From Paraburkholderia podalyriae (GTDB lineage Bacteria > Pseudomonadota > Gammaproteobacteria > Burkholderiales > Burkholderiaceae): DNA of 64,000 nucleotides. The translations under genes were made by a program, and so were the position numbers. The DNA lies in the NCBI RefSeq assembly GCF_014397785.1, contig NZ_VZQQ01000013.1, positions 62,001 to 126,000 on the forward strand, read 5' to 3'. Position 1 is the first letter of the stretch, and each line of letters begins with the position of its first letter. Under the pieces are notes generated by a model. The model did not search any database. It was not told the DNA's origin and saw only the letters and a list, made by a program, of their open reading frames with translations. Shown here piece after piece: positions 34,262 to 42,607 of this stretch.

Positions 34262-36556
34262 ATGACATCAAACCGGGTCGACTCTGCGCGTGCGGGCCGC
34301 CTTTCGGATTGTCCTGCCCGCGAGCGGGACGACGCGTCGTTTCCCGCCGTGCCGGAACAGAACTTCCAGGTGCGCCGCATCACGCTGATCGCGCTGCTGA
34401 TCGCGGCGATCGTGCTGCCGTTGGTCTACGTCACGGCGATGGCAATCGCCGATCTGCGCTCGCGCGAGGCCGACGCGACCGACCTGGCGCTGCGTACGGT
34501 GCGCGTCGCCGAAGAACACGCGTTGAAGGTGTTCGACATGAACGAGACGCTGAACTCGCGCATCGTCGATCTGACCGACGGCCTCGACGACGACGGCATC
34601 CGCGCGCGCGAACACACGATTCACGGCAAGCTGCGCACGATGGGCGGCGGCTATCCGCAGGTGGCCTCGGTGTCGATCTTCGGTCGCGAGGGCGCGCTGC
34701 TCGCAAGCAGCCGCCTGTATCCATCGCCGGAAATTTCGATCGGCCGGCGCGACGATTTCATCGGCATCCGCGACGGCAACCCGCTCGAACACGTGTCGAA
34801 AATGATGACCGGGCACGTGAGCGGCGAGCAGGTGTTCCACATGGGCGTCGCCCGTCAGGCACCCAATGGCTCGTTCGCGGGCGTCGTGTCGATTGCGCTG
34901 CGGCCCAGCTATTTCGACGCGTTCTATCGCGAGCTGCTCGGCAGCGGCGACGCCACGCCGATCATCATGAGCCTCGTGCGCACCGACGGCGCGGTGCTCG
35001 CGCATTACCCGCGCGGCCCGCGCGAGCCGACCGCGATCGCGTCCGATTCGCCGTTCGCCGAAGCGGTCACACAGGGGCAGCGCTTCGGCGTCGTGCGGAT
35101 GCGCTCGAGCTTCGCCGACGGCAATCTGATCGTGGCGTTCCGGCACGTCGGCTCGTATCCGGTCTACGTGCTGTGCGGCTATCGCACGTCGGCGATCTGG
35201 GCCGCCTGGTACTCGCACCTGAGCGTGCTGATCCTGTCGATGTTCACGCCGTCGATCGTACTGTGGTGCGTGATCTGGCTGTCGCTGCGCCGCCTCGGCG
35301 CCGAAGAGGACGCGTGGCAGCGCTGGCAGGCCGAGGCATCGATGCGCCGCTCGGTCGAATCCGCGTATCGCCAGTCGCGCAAGATGGAAGCGCTCGGCAC
35401 GCTGGTCGGCAGCGTCGCGCACGACTTCAATAACCTGCTGATGATCCTGTCGGCCAACGTGCAGATCGTGCGACGGCGCGGCGTCGGCGGACTCGAGCGC
35501 GAACTGTCGGCAATGGAGCGCGCGTTGAAGAGCGGTCAGTCGCTGACGCGGCAGCTGCTCGGCGTTGCGCGCAAGCAGCCGCTGCGCACCGAGACGCTAT
35601 CGCTCGAACGCTGGCTGCCGTCGTGCCGCGAACTGCTGCGCGCGTCGCTCGGCGCGAAGGTGTCGCTCGTCATCGATCGCGGCGTCGACACCTGGCCGGT
35701 GCGCGTCGACGTCGCCGAGCTCGAGCTCGCGCTGATCAACGTCGCCGTCAATGCGCGCGATGCGATGCCCAACGGCGGGCGCTTCACCGTGCGCGCGAGC
35801 AACGTCGTGTTCCGCCGCGAGGACGGCTTTCCGCTGACCGGCGAGTTCGTGCAACTGTCGCTCGAAGACACCGGCGCCGGCATGGCGCCCGACGTGCTCG
35901 CGCGCGCGTTCGAGCCGCTTTTCACGACCAAGCCCAAAGGCATGGGCACGGGACTCGGGCTGCCGCAGGTATTCGCGTTCTGCGAGGGCTCGGGCGGGCT
36001 CGCGGCGATCGACAGCGCGATCGGAGCAGGCACCTCGGTGCGGCTCTATCTGCCGCGCGCGTCGGCCGAGCCGCAGACGGCTGGGCCGGCCGAAGCGCTC
36101 GCGCCCGAAAGCGGCGCGCCGCAGGGTCTGCGCGTGCTGCTGGTCGAGGACAACGAAGAAGTGGCCGCCGGCACCGAAGCGCTGCTGCAGATGATGGGTC
36201 ACCAGGTCACCTGCGTGTTCAACGCCGACACGGCGTTGCGCGTGCTGGACGACGCTCGCGCGACTCGCGCGGGCACCGGCGAACCGCTGCCGTTCGATCT
36301 GGTGCTGTCGGACATTCACATGCCCGGCACCATGAGCGGCATCGATCTGGCCGAAGCGGTGCTCACGTTCGACCCGCAGCTGCCGGTCATTCTCGTCACC
36401 GGCTACGCGGAAGAGCTCGACCGCGCGCGGCACGTGAACGTGCACGTGCTGTCCAAGCCGTTCGATATCGGACTGCTCGAGAAGCTGCTCGACACGATCC
36501 AGCACGACGCCGTGCAAACCGGCACCGCGACGGCCACGCATCCGGCCGATACCTGA
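34262..36556 (+). CDS. Hybrid sensor histidine kinase with Cache-like sensor and C-terminal receiver
   Basis: A 764-residue protein: a membrane helix at about 41-63, a periplasmic Cache-like sensor of about 250 residues, and a second helix ('LSVLILSMFTPSIVLWCVIWL'). An H-box with 'VGSVAHDFNNLLMILSANV' (His about 387) follows, then an ATPase domain with N-box 'NVAVNARDAMPNGG' and G-boxes 'DTGAGM' and 'GMGTGLGL'. A terminal receiver carries 'VLLVEDNEEVAAG', 'LVLSDIHMPGTMSG' and a Lys in 'HVLSKPF'. It is divergent from the receiver/CheC/GGDEF operon and may signal to it. The frame is open from 34073, but the upstream part is not protein-like. Confidence 0.87.
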   Translation: MTSNRVDSARAGRLSDCPARERDDASFPAVPEQNFQVRRITLIALLIAAIVLPLVYVTAMAIADLRSREADATDLALRTVRVAEEHALKVFDMNETLNSRIVDLTDGLDDDGIRAREHTIHGKLRTMGGGYPQVASVSIFGREGALLASSRLYPSPEISIGRRDDFIGIRDGNPLEHVSKMMTGHVSGEQVFHMGVARQAPNGSFAGVVSIALRPSYFDAFYRELLGSGDATPIIMSLVRTDGAVLAHYPRGPREPTAIASDSPFAEAVTQGQRFGVVRMRSSFADGNLIVAFRHVGSYPVYVLCGYRTSAIWAAWYSHLSVLILSMFTPSIVLWCVIWLSLRRLGAEEDAWQRWQAEASMRRSVESAYRQSRKMEALGTLVGSVAHDFNNLLMILSANVQIVRRRGVGGLERELSAMERALKSGQSLTRQLLGVARKQPLRTETLSLERWLPSCRELLRASLGAKVSLVIDRGVDTWPVRVDVAELELALINVAVNARDAMPNGGRFTVRASNVVFRREDGFPLTGEFVQLSLEDTGAGMAPDVLARAFEPLFTTKPKGMGTGLGLPQVFAFCEGSGGLAAIDSAIGAGTSVRLYLPRASAEPQTAGPAEALAPESGAPQGLRVLLVEDNEEVAAGTEALLQMMGHQVTCVFNADTALRVLDDARATRAGTGEPLPFDLVLSDIHMPGTMSGIDLAEAVLTFDPQLPVILVTGYAEELDRARHVNVHVLSKPFDIGLLEKLLDTIQHDAVQTGTATATHPADT

Positions 36557-36793
36557 CGTCTGCGTCATCCCGGCGTCATTTACCAAAGCTTGTAAAAAGC
36601 ACGGCGATCGCACTCCGCGCCGGTTTGCATCGCGAGCCCGCGTCATGCGTAGCGCGGCGGGCATCGCGGCCGGGCATCGGGCGCGGCTCCGCCGCGCGAC
36701 GGTGTGGCGGCATGAAGGTTGCGTGTCCCAAGAGGGCAAAGTGACGGCGCCTCGGGTGCCGCCCGTTCCAGCAGAACATGTCGGGAGACGACC

Positions 36794-37969
36794 ATGCAAC
36801 ATACCGTGATTGGTTTATTCGACACCTACTTGCAGGCTGAAACCGCCCGCGACACGCTTGTGCAAACCGGTTTTGCACGCGAGAGGGTCGAGTTGCAGGC
36901 GAACGCCGAACCTTCCGTTGGCTCGGCCACCAGCGAAGTCGCCAACGCGGGCGTGCTCGCGAACATCGAGCGCTTTCTCGCCAGTCTGTTCTCGACCGGG
37001 CCGCGTCAGTCGGACACCGCGCGCTATGCCGAGGCAATGCGGCGCGGCGCGGTGCTCGTGTGCGTCCACGCGGCGAGCCAGTCTCATGCGGAGCTGGCGC
37101 GCAATACGCTGGTACGGCTCGGCGCGACCGATATCGGCGACCGCCTGCCCGAAGCGGACACGCCGGTCGGAACCTCGCGCGACCATTCGGTGCTCGATGA
37201 GCTGGGCATCGGCGCGGTGATGCCGGGTACGCCCCGCACGTCGAGCGTGACGACCGAGGCGGGCGCGACGCGGGGCATGCGGGATACCACGGCGACACCC
37301 GGGGCCACGGGCGCGAGTTCGACTAGCGGCGCAGCGGGTGCCGCGAGTGCGGCGGGTATGACCGAATCGACTGGAATCGCGGGCGCGACGGGCGCCACTT
37401 CGGCGACCGGCACGACCGCCGACACCATGCAACCCGGCGCCACCCCACGAGCCGATCCGCTGGCCCCCATGCCGCCGGCCGACATCGGCACCAGCGCCGA
37501 GCCGTTCGCGCCGCCACCGGTCAGCGAACGGCCGATCAGCGATCCGCTCAACGAACCCGTCGCCCACCCGCTCGCCGGCGATGCGGGACGCAGCGCGATC
37601 GCCGCCGGCTCCGTGCCGGGATCGGGCGCAGTGATGCAGCCGTCCGACATCGTCCCTGAAGGCGGACAGCCGGGTGCGGGTCCCGGCGCTCAGATGCCGA
37701 ACGAATATCTGGAGTACGAAGAAGATTTCCGCTCGCACTACGACGAGCAGTACGCGGCCGCGAACGCGCGCTACGAAGACTATGTGCCCGCCTACCGCTA
37801 CGGCGCGGAGATCGGTCGCGATGCGCAATTCCGCGGTCGTCCGTGGGAAGAGATCGAGCCTGAAGCACGCCGCCATTGGGAAGCCACGTCGTCGGACAGC
37901 ACGTGGGAGCGCTTCAAGCTCGCGGTGCGTCACGGGTGGGAGCGGGTGACCGGGCATCACCACGTGTAG
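36794..37969 (+). CDS. Stress-protein-like hypothetical with long low-complexity centre
   Basis: A 391-residue protein. The first 120 residues ('TVIGLFDTYLQAETARDTLVQTGF...') resemble the general-stress-protein 17M-like ferredoxin-fold domain found in many bacterial stress proteins. The middle (about 125-300) is Ala/Thr/Gly/Pro-rich and probably disordered. The last 75 residues ('YLEYEEDFRSHYDEQYAAANARYEDYVPAYRYGAEIG...') form an aromatic, acidic helical tail seen in other stress-associated proteins. The ATG at 36794 follows GGGAGACGACC. The role is unknown. Confidence 0.65.
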   Translation: MQHTVIGLFDTYLQAETARDTLVQTGFARERVELQANAEPSVGSATSEVANAGVLANIERFLASLFSTGPRQSDTARYAEAMRRGAVLVCVHAASQSHAELARNTLVRLGATDIGDRLPEADTPVGTSRDHSVLDELGIGAVMPGTPRTSSVTTEAGATRGMRDTTATPGATGASSTSGAAGAASAAGMTESTGIAGATGATSATGTTADTMQPGATPRADPLAPMPPADIGTSAEPFAPPPVSERPISDPLNEPVAHPLAGDAGRSAIAAGSVPGSGAVMQPSDIVPEGGQPGAGPGAQMPNEYLEYEEDFRSHYDEQYAAANARYEDYVPAYRYGAEIGRDAQFRGRPWEEIEPEARRHWEATSSDSTWERFKLAVRHGWERVTGHHHV

Positions 37970-37982
37970 CCGATGCGGCGAT

Positions 37983-38010
37983 CCGGCGGTCCGGCGGTCC
38001 GGCGGTCCGG
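37983..38010. repeat. Short tandem repeat, 8-bp unit
   Basis: Three and a half perfect copies of CCGGCGGT lie 13 bases after the stress-protein-like gene, in a 184-base gap between convergent genes. It is a simple-sequence repeat with no clear role. Confidence 0.8.
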
Positions 38011-38153
38011 CCGGCCTCGGCGGTGCTCGCAAGCGTTGCAAGCACCGCGGGCGTCGAGCCGGGCGAAACGAGCGCGGCCGCGTCGCGCGGCGCGCGCCGT
38101 GTCCTCGGTGCTTCGACGGAGGATCAGGGGGCGGTCAGTCGCGCGAGGCTCAG

Positions 38154-38708
38154 CTACACCGCCCCATGCCGCTTGACCCACGCGACGTAGCGATCCATGA
38201 AAGTTTGCAGGAACTTGCGCGTGCCGTCGTTGACGATCTCGCCTTTCTCATTGATCACCGACGGATCGTGCTTGATGAAGATCTCGGGCTGCCCCATCAT
38301 TGGGACGTCGAGATAGGCAAGCACGTTGCGCAGATGCTGCTGCGCGAGCGCCGTACCGGTCGCGCCGACCGAAGTGCCGATCACCGCGCCGGGCTTGTCG
38401 GCCCACGAATTCGTGCCCCACGGCCGCGAGCCCCAGTCGAGCGCGTTCTTCAGCACGCCGGGGATCGAGCGGTTGTATTCAGGCGTCACGAACAGCAGGC
38501 CGTCAGCAGCTTCCACGCGCTCCTTGAGCTTTTTACCGGCTTCGGGATAGTCGGCGTCGTATTCCTGAGAGTACAGCGGCAAGGAGCCGATATCGATATA
38601 TTCGAAGGTGAAATCGGATGGAGCGAGGGAAATCACCGCCTTAGCCAGTTGGCGGTTGAACGAGTCCCGCCGCAGGCTGCCGACGACAACTGCAATGTGA
38701 TAGGCCAT
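38154..38708 (-). CDS. NADPH-dependent FMN reductase
   Basis: A 184-residue flavodoxin-fold protein of the NADPH-dependent FMN reductase / azoreductase family. The FMN-phosphate loop is 'VVVGSLRRDSFNRQLAKA' and the second flavin-binding segment is 'LLFVTPEYNRSIPGVLKNALDWGSRP'. Related proteins include chromate and quinone reductases. The start at 38708 fits the family; the frame extends upstream into non-coding sequence that overlaps the DnaA-box cluster. Confidence 0.88.
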   Translation of the reverse strand: MAYHIAVVVGSLRRDSFNRQLAKAVISLAPSDFTFEYIDIGSLPLYSQEYDADYPEAGKKLKERVEAADGLLFVTPEYNRSIPGVLKNALDWGSRPWGTNSWADKPGAVIGTSVGATGTALAQQHLRNVLAYLDVPMMGQPEIFIKHDPSVINEKGEIVNDGTRKFLQTFMDRYVAWVKRHGAV

Positions 38709-38849
38709 GGTTCGCTTCCTCGGGGTAAGGCGCTCGACGCGCAGAGAGTACGAACTGTTCATCATAGGCAAAAGCGGCGCGAAACGCCCAGGCGTTGGCG
38801 GATTTGGCGAGGCGATAGCGGATCGAAAAGGGTTCTTGCACCGCCACCG

Positions 38850-38909
38850 GTGGATAACCTCGCAAGCCGAAAAGTTATCCACAGATTCGCTGAATAACCT
38901 TGTGGATAA
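38850..38909. promoter_or_regulatory. Cluster of DnaA boxes
   Basis: Two perfect DnaA 9-mers in opposite orientation, TTATCCACA at 38875-38883 and TGTGGATAA at 38901-38909, plus a one-mismatch copy GGTGGATAA at 38850-38858, lie in 60 bases between the divergent FMN reductase and small gene. Centre spacings are about 25 bases. The cluster is about 5 kb from the first parS palindrome and 9 kb from the iteron array. It may bind DnaA as a titration or regulatory site; it is not next to the rep gene. Confidence 0.75.
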
Positions 38910-38999
38910 GTGAGACTTTTGCCTTGTCAATCAAGCATGCCTTCGGGCCAAGCCGATCTGAGGCAATTGGACACGACCGACACTCTGGAGGATCGGATC

Positions 39000-39215
39000 A
39001 TGAGTCTCGACTACGCAGGAAAATCACACGACGAAGCCGTCGCCGCGCGCAAGAAGGTAAAGCAACGCGCGCAGGAGCCCGCGGGCGGCGAGATGGCCGT
39101 CGACGGCGTCGAAGCCGATGGCACGCATGGCTGCGGCGAGTTGTCGGAGAAAGGCAAGCAGGTTTGGCGCACGGGCGCCGGACTTGATGGCGGGGGCAAG
39201 GCGCCAAGCCGTTAG
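39000..39215 (+). CDS. Small hypothetical protein
   Basis: A 71-residue hydrophilic protein (MSLDYAGKSHDEAVAARKKV...) rich in Gly, Lys and Glu, without signal or membrane segment. A CTGGAGGA ribosome-binding site lies about 10 bases before the ATG. I do not recognise a family. Its promoter region would overlap the DnaA boxes. Confidence 0.55.
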   Translation: MSLDYAGKSHDEAVAARKKVKQRAQEPAGGEMAVDGVEADGTHGCGELSEKGKQVWRTGAGLDGGGKAPSR

Positions 39216-39801
39216 GGGTTTGCGGCTTGCCTAGCAGCCGTGGATAGAAGGGGCTGCTTTACGCCGCCCTTTCCCATCCGCGCTGAACGCGAAAAGGGCG
39301 CCGTTGCCGGCGCCCTCTTTCCTTGTGCTGCGTTGCGGCCTGTTTCGACGTGCCGATCAGTTGCCGAAAAATACGTTGCAGTACGACGCCGGGCCGTTGC
39401 AGGCCGAAGCCGGAGCGGCCGCGCTCCCACAAACCGCGAAGACGAGAAGACATCATTTTGTAGATTGAAATAATCCTCATTGCGTAACCGCGTCAAATCG
39501 GCGCTCGACCGCAAGCTCCGAGCGGTCCGTACAGCGATTCAAAAGCTTTGTTGCACGCAAGCTGGACATTTCATTTCTCGCAACAATTAATTTCCGGTGT
39601 CATAAGCGGCGGCGCCGCGCGACCAAGCTCCTCGGGCTATCGATTGCCAGGGAGCATATGTTCAATACCGATTCGCTTGGGCATGAACGTGAGGCAGAAT
39701 GGCGCACGCATCCGCAGCCTCTGCAAGGACGATCATCCGCTCATGAATCACGACGTTTCCGGGCAACACGCACAGCACATGGCGCGGCCGACAGCGCATC
39801 G
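39216..39801. other. Intergenic region before the sigma factor gene
   Basis: About 590 bases containing the hairpin at 39296-39320 and an AT-rich stretch around 39455-39480. An ATG at 39658 preceded by AGGGAG is in frame with the sigma factor gene, but codons between 39658 and 39802 look non-coding. No other gene was seen. Confidence 0.4.
39296..39320 (+). terminator. Probable intrinsic terminator
   Basis: Stem GGGCGCC / GGCGCCC with a six-base loop (GTTGCC), then TCTTT on the plus side and AAAA before it on the minus side. It lies 80 bases after the small gene at 39000-39215. The short T-run makes it weaker than others in this window. Confidence 0.55.
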
Positions 39802-40419
39802 ATGGGGCTCGCCGTGACGCAACCGGGCCCCTCGCTCGACGATCCGATCTATCTGGCGCAATTGCGGCGCGATCTCGTGCGCTTCGCCCGCCTGCAATTA
39901 CGCGATGCCGCGGCTGCCGAGGACGCCGTGCAGGAAGCGCTGACCGCCGCGTGGACTCAGGCCGCGCGTTTCGCCGCGCAGTCCGAGCATAAGACCTGGG
40001 TGTTCGGCATCCTGCGCCACAAGCTCGTCGACACGCTGCGCGCGCGCCAGCGCACGGTCAATCTGTCGGCGCTCGAAGCCGAACTCGACGGTGAGGCGTT
40101 GCTCGATCGCGAACTCTTCAAGGACAACGGCCACTGGTCGCGCGAGACCAAACCGCGTCCGTGGCCGACCCCCGAAACCGCATTGCGCCAGCAGCAGTTC
40201 TGGACGCTGTTCGAGATGTGCCTCGAGCATCTGCCCGAGCACATCGGACGCGTGTTCATGATGCGTGAGTTTCTCGAACTCGACATCGCGGCAATCTGCG
40301 CCGAACTGCAGATCAACGCGAATCATTGCAGCGTGCTGATCTATCGCGCGCGGCTGCGACTGCGCACGTGCCTGAGCGAAAAAGGCCTATCCAGCGAGGA
40401 CGCGAATGGGGAAGTGTAA
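39802..40419 (+). CDS. ECF-type RNA polymerase sigma factor (TIGR02943-like)
   Basis: A 205-residue extracytoplasmic-function sigma factor. Region 2 is seen as 'LRRDLVRFARLQLRDAAAAEDAVQEALTAAW...KTWVFGILRHKLVDTLRA'. Region 4 is 'LEHLPEHIGRVFMMREFLELDIAAICAELQINANHCSVLIYRAR'. The long linker with 'FKDNGHWSRETKPRPWPTPE' is typical of the TIGR02943 subgroup. The ATG at 39802 is preferred on codon use. It overlaps the zinc anti-sigma gene by 14 bases, so the pair is co-translated and the partner probably holds the sigma factor inactive. Confidence 0.88.
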   Translation: MGLAVTQPGPSLDDPIYLAQLRRDLVRFARLQLRDAAAAEDAVQEALTAAWTQAARFAAQSEHKTWVFGILRHKLVDTLRARQRTVNLSALEAELDGEALLDRELFKDNGHWSRETKPRPWPTPETALRQQQFWTLFEMCLEHLPEHIGRVFMMREFLELDIAAICAELQINANHCSVLIYRARLRLRTCLSEKGLSSEDANGEV

Positions 40420-40612
40420 GGACATCACACGGCTGCTATCCGATGCGCTCGACCGCTCGCTGTCGACTGGCGAATGGGTCGCGATCCGGCTGCATCTGCC
40501 GACCTGCAGCGGGTGCCGGAACTATCGCAAACAGATCCGCCTGCTGCGGGTCGCGGCGCATGTGGCGGGCGGAGCGGCGGCAGTGGACGGAGCGGTGAGC
40601 GGCGACGAGTGA
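40406..40612 (+). CDS. Soluble zinc anti-sigma factor (zf-HC2)
   Basis: A 68-residue protein with the ZAS signature H-x3-C-x2-C in 'RLHLPTCSGCRNYRKQIRLL', the zinc-binding anti-sigma domain. There is no transmembrane segment, so it acts in the cytosol and probably senses redox or metal stress through the zinc site. It starts inside the sigma gene (14-base overlap). Confidence 0.85.
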   Translation: MGKCKDITRLLSDALDRSLSTGEWVAIRLHLPTCSGCRNYRKQIRLLRVAAHVAGGAAAVDGAVSGDE

Positions 40613-40892
40613 GGCGGCGGGGCCGGGGAGCGCACGGCTGTTGAAGCTTGGTCGCTTCGCGGCTTTACCGCGCCGCAGTTCAGCGCTCGCCGGGCGGCTT
40701 GCCTGCGTGCGTCGTCAACACGAGGCGAAGAAGGGCGACGCCGTTGTTCGCGCCGTCGTCACGTCAACGCGCTCCAAAGTACGAGCGTCTGCAACACCGA
40801 TCACACCAGCAAAGCCTGCGTATGCGATCCATCCTTGGCGTCTCTCAGAGGGCATTCATTTGAGAGGCGCCGTGCTCGACGGACAGGGAATT

Positions 40893-41204
40893 CTAATCGT
40901 GCTCGTGTTTGCTGAACGAGTAAGGATGAACCAGCACAAGGTTCCCTGCTGACGGTAAGATCGCGACCGGAGTTGTTCGGCGTTTCACTGCATTGAAATC
41001 GGCGTCTGTCTGAACGTCAGGCACGCGACGCCCACCCCATACTTGCGCGCAAACTGGGCGGGGGTCGTCAGGATGCGGTGCGTCCCAAGCGACCTCCAAG
41101 GATTCGCCGGACGGGAATTCGAGAATGAGTGAATCCGCAGTAAGAGGCAGCAACTGACCTGACGCATCCTGGATATACGCCTTGATCTGTTTCGGTTCGG
41201 TCAT
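40893..41204 (-). CDS. Hypothetical protein beside the IS66 scar
   Basis: A 103-residue soluble protein (MTEPKQIKAYIQDASGQLLP...) with beta-rich composition and no recognised motif. A GGAGG ribosome-binding site stands five bases before the ATG at 41204, and there are no internal lesions, so it looks intact. It runs in the same direction as the degraded IS66 genes just upstream and may have arrived with that element or its neighbours, but this is inference. Confidence 0.6.
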   Translation of the reverse strand: MTEPKQIKAYIQDASGQLLPLTADSLILEFPSGESLEVAWDAPHPDDPRPVCAQVWGGRRVPDVQTDADFNAVKRRTTPVAILPSAGNLVLVHPYSFSKHEHD

Positions 41205-41228
41205 ATTTTCCTCCGGTGGGTGTGGTGA

Positions 41229-42113
41229 CGATCGAGATCAGCGATGCTCATCAGGCCCCGTCGACATTGTCCGAGAACAACCACGCGCGGCGCCCGACGC
41301 GGAACGGGCCAATCGCGCTTTTGCGGGGATTGTTCGATGGGCCAGTCGTCGTTCTCAACGCAGCGGATCAGCTTCGGCCACTGGGCGCGCAGGTAGGTCA
41401 GTCCCATGCCGAGCAATTCGGCTTCGTCGAACAGGCCAGGCTGTTCCGGAGGCCCGCCTCGCTTTTTTGCGCCGAACAGTTCGCGTCGGTAGACAGGAGC
41501 CGTTCTTCGGCGAAATCGCGTTCCACGGTCACGAGGCACAGCGCGCTGCGGACCTCTTCGTGCTCGCGTTGAAGCGAACCGTACTCCTCGCGTATCGCGA
41601 GAAACGCATTGAGTTTGTCGACCGTGATGGCGACCTTGATCGGCATGCTGGTTGGACAGGCATGCCGATCACGTGTTCAACTGAGCGAGGATCAATCGGG
41701 TTCAATCGCATCGACAGTTCGACAGATCGAACTCGACGTCGTTCGATAGGCACACATGCAACGCGAGCGTCGTCGACTGTGGGGACGATGTGGGCAATGT
41801 CGACGGCGGCGTCGAAACGACCGGCACAAAAGCCGACTGCGACGACTCGATCGCTCGCATTCCGCTGGGTACCATGTCGATCGCTGCACCGTCGACAAGC
41901 ATCAGGGCTCGAGCCTGTTGTCGCTGCTGGTACTGTGCAATCCATTTGCGCAACTGGTTCGGATTAACATCATCCTCATTTGCCAGCGATCGACACGCCC
42001 GACTTCAGGCACTTCTCGACGAGTTCTTCCAGTGCGCCTTTATCGTACTCGCGCCGGCCATCGCGCTTCATGCCGATTACCAGGCGACTCTTGAGGTCCT
42101 TCTTTTCGTTCAC
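41229..42113 (-). mobile_element. Degraded IS66-family element (tnpA, tnpB trace, tnpC fragments)
   Basis: On the minus strand from GTG 42113 a tnpA-like protein starts (MNEKKDLKSRLVIGMKRDGR) and reads to 'KSGVSIAG'. After a frameshift it resumes as 'ANEDDVNPNQLRKWIAQYQQ' and 'SAFVPVVSTPP...TLALHVCLSNDVEFDL', ending near 41702. A few codons like the start of TnpB (VIGMPVQ) follow. TnpC then begins at 41646 (MPIKVAITVDKLNAFLAIRE), shifts frame into 'YRRELFGAKKRG', 'GLFDEAELLG', and jumps by internal deletion to the C-terminal block 'YLRAQWPKLIRCVENDDWPI' and 'GRRAWLFSDNVDGA'. The catalytic core is deleted, so the element is dead. No terminal repeats or target duplication were identified. Confidence 0.82.
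41638..41670. repeat. 11-bp inverted repeat at the tnpB/tnpC deletion point
   Basis: GATCGGCATGC and GCATGCCGATC flank an 11-base spacer exactly where the tnpB remnant meets the start of tnpC. The left arm is formed by tnpC start codons and the right arm by the tnpB start region, so the deletion that removed tnpB brought two similar start sites into an inverted arrangement. Confidence 0.7.
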
Positions 42114-42342
42114 CGAGCATCGCGCCCAGCACAATGATGATGCCGACATCGCCGAGCAACGCGCGGCCGCCTTTGCTGAACGCGCTCGCGACCGCTTCGA
42201 GCGGCAGGCCGGCCGCGAAGCCAGCGGCGAACGTGCCGACCAGGATCGAGAGGAACGGCGCGAGCTTCAGCACGCTGATGAAGATGATGATCAGTGCGAG
42301 TCCAAGCGCGCACGACAGGATCAGTTGGGTGTCATGGGCGGC
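42114..42342 (-). pseudogene. Truncated GntP-family gluconate permease
   Basis: The minus strand encodes the N-terminus of a GntP-type permease: 'HDTQLILSCALGLALIIIFI', 'VLKLAPFLSILVGTFAAGF' and 'FSKGGRALLGDVGIIIVLGA' (two membrane segments and the conserved loop). It then ends abruptly at 'AMLG', where the IS66 tnpA start begins. The 5' side has an in-frame stop at 42343-42345 and no ATG, so the start is lost too. Only about 75 of roughly 450 codons remain. Confidence 0.75.
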
Positions 42343-42607
42343 CTACGGTGTCAGTGTTGTCGTTAAAGGCACGGTAGCGTTTTTCTCTCTTCGTTTTCAG
42401 TCGATCGATGCAGTCACGAGCAGGTTGTCGCGCGGGCGCTTTTTTGCCGGTCGATTGTGGCGGGAGGGGATAGATCGGGCGTTGGGCAATGCTTTGCTAC
42501 GCCAGCATGATTTGCTTATGCGAATTTATCGGTTCGTCCAGGCCGGCAGACGAATTATTGTCTGAGCCAATCGGACCATCTTTTGGCGTTCGTCAAATTC
42601 TTTTTCA

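Noticed and set aside
40613..40892. Gene fragment between the anti-sigma gene and the hypothetical gene at 40893
   Set aside because: I looked for remnants on both strands and found only short frames without recognisable motifs.
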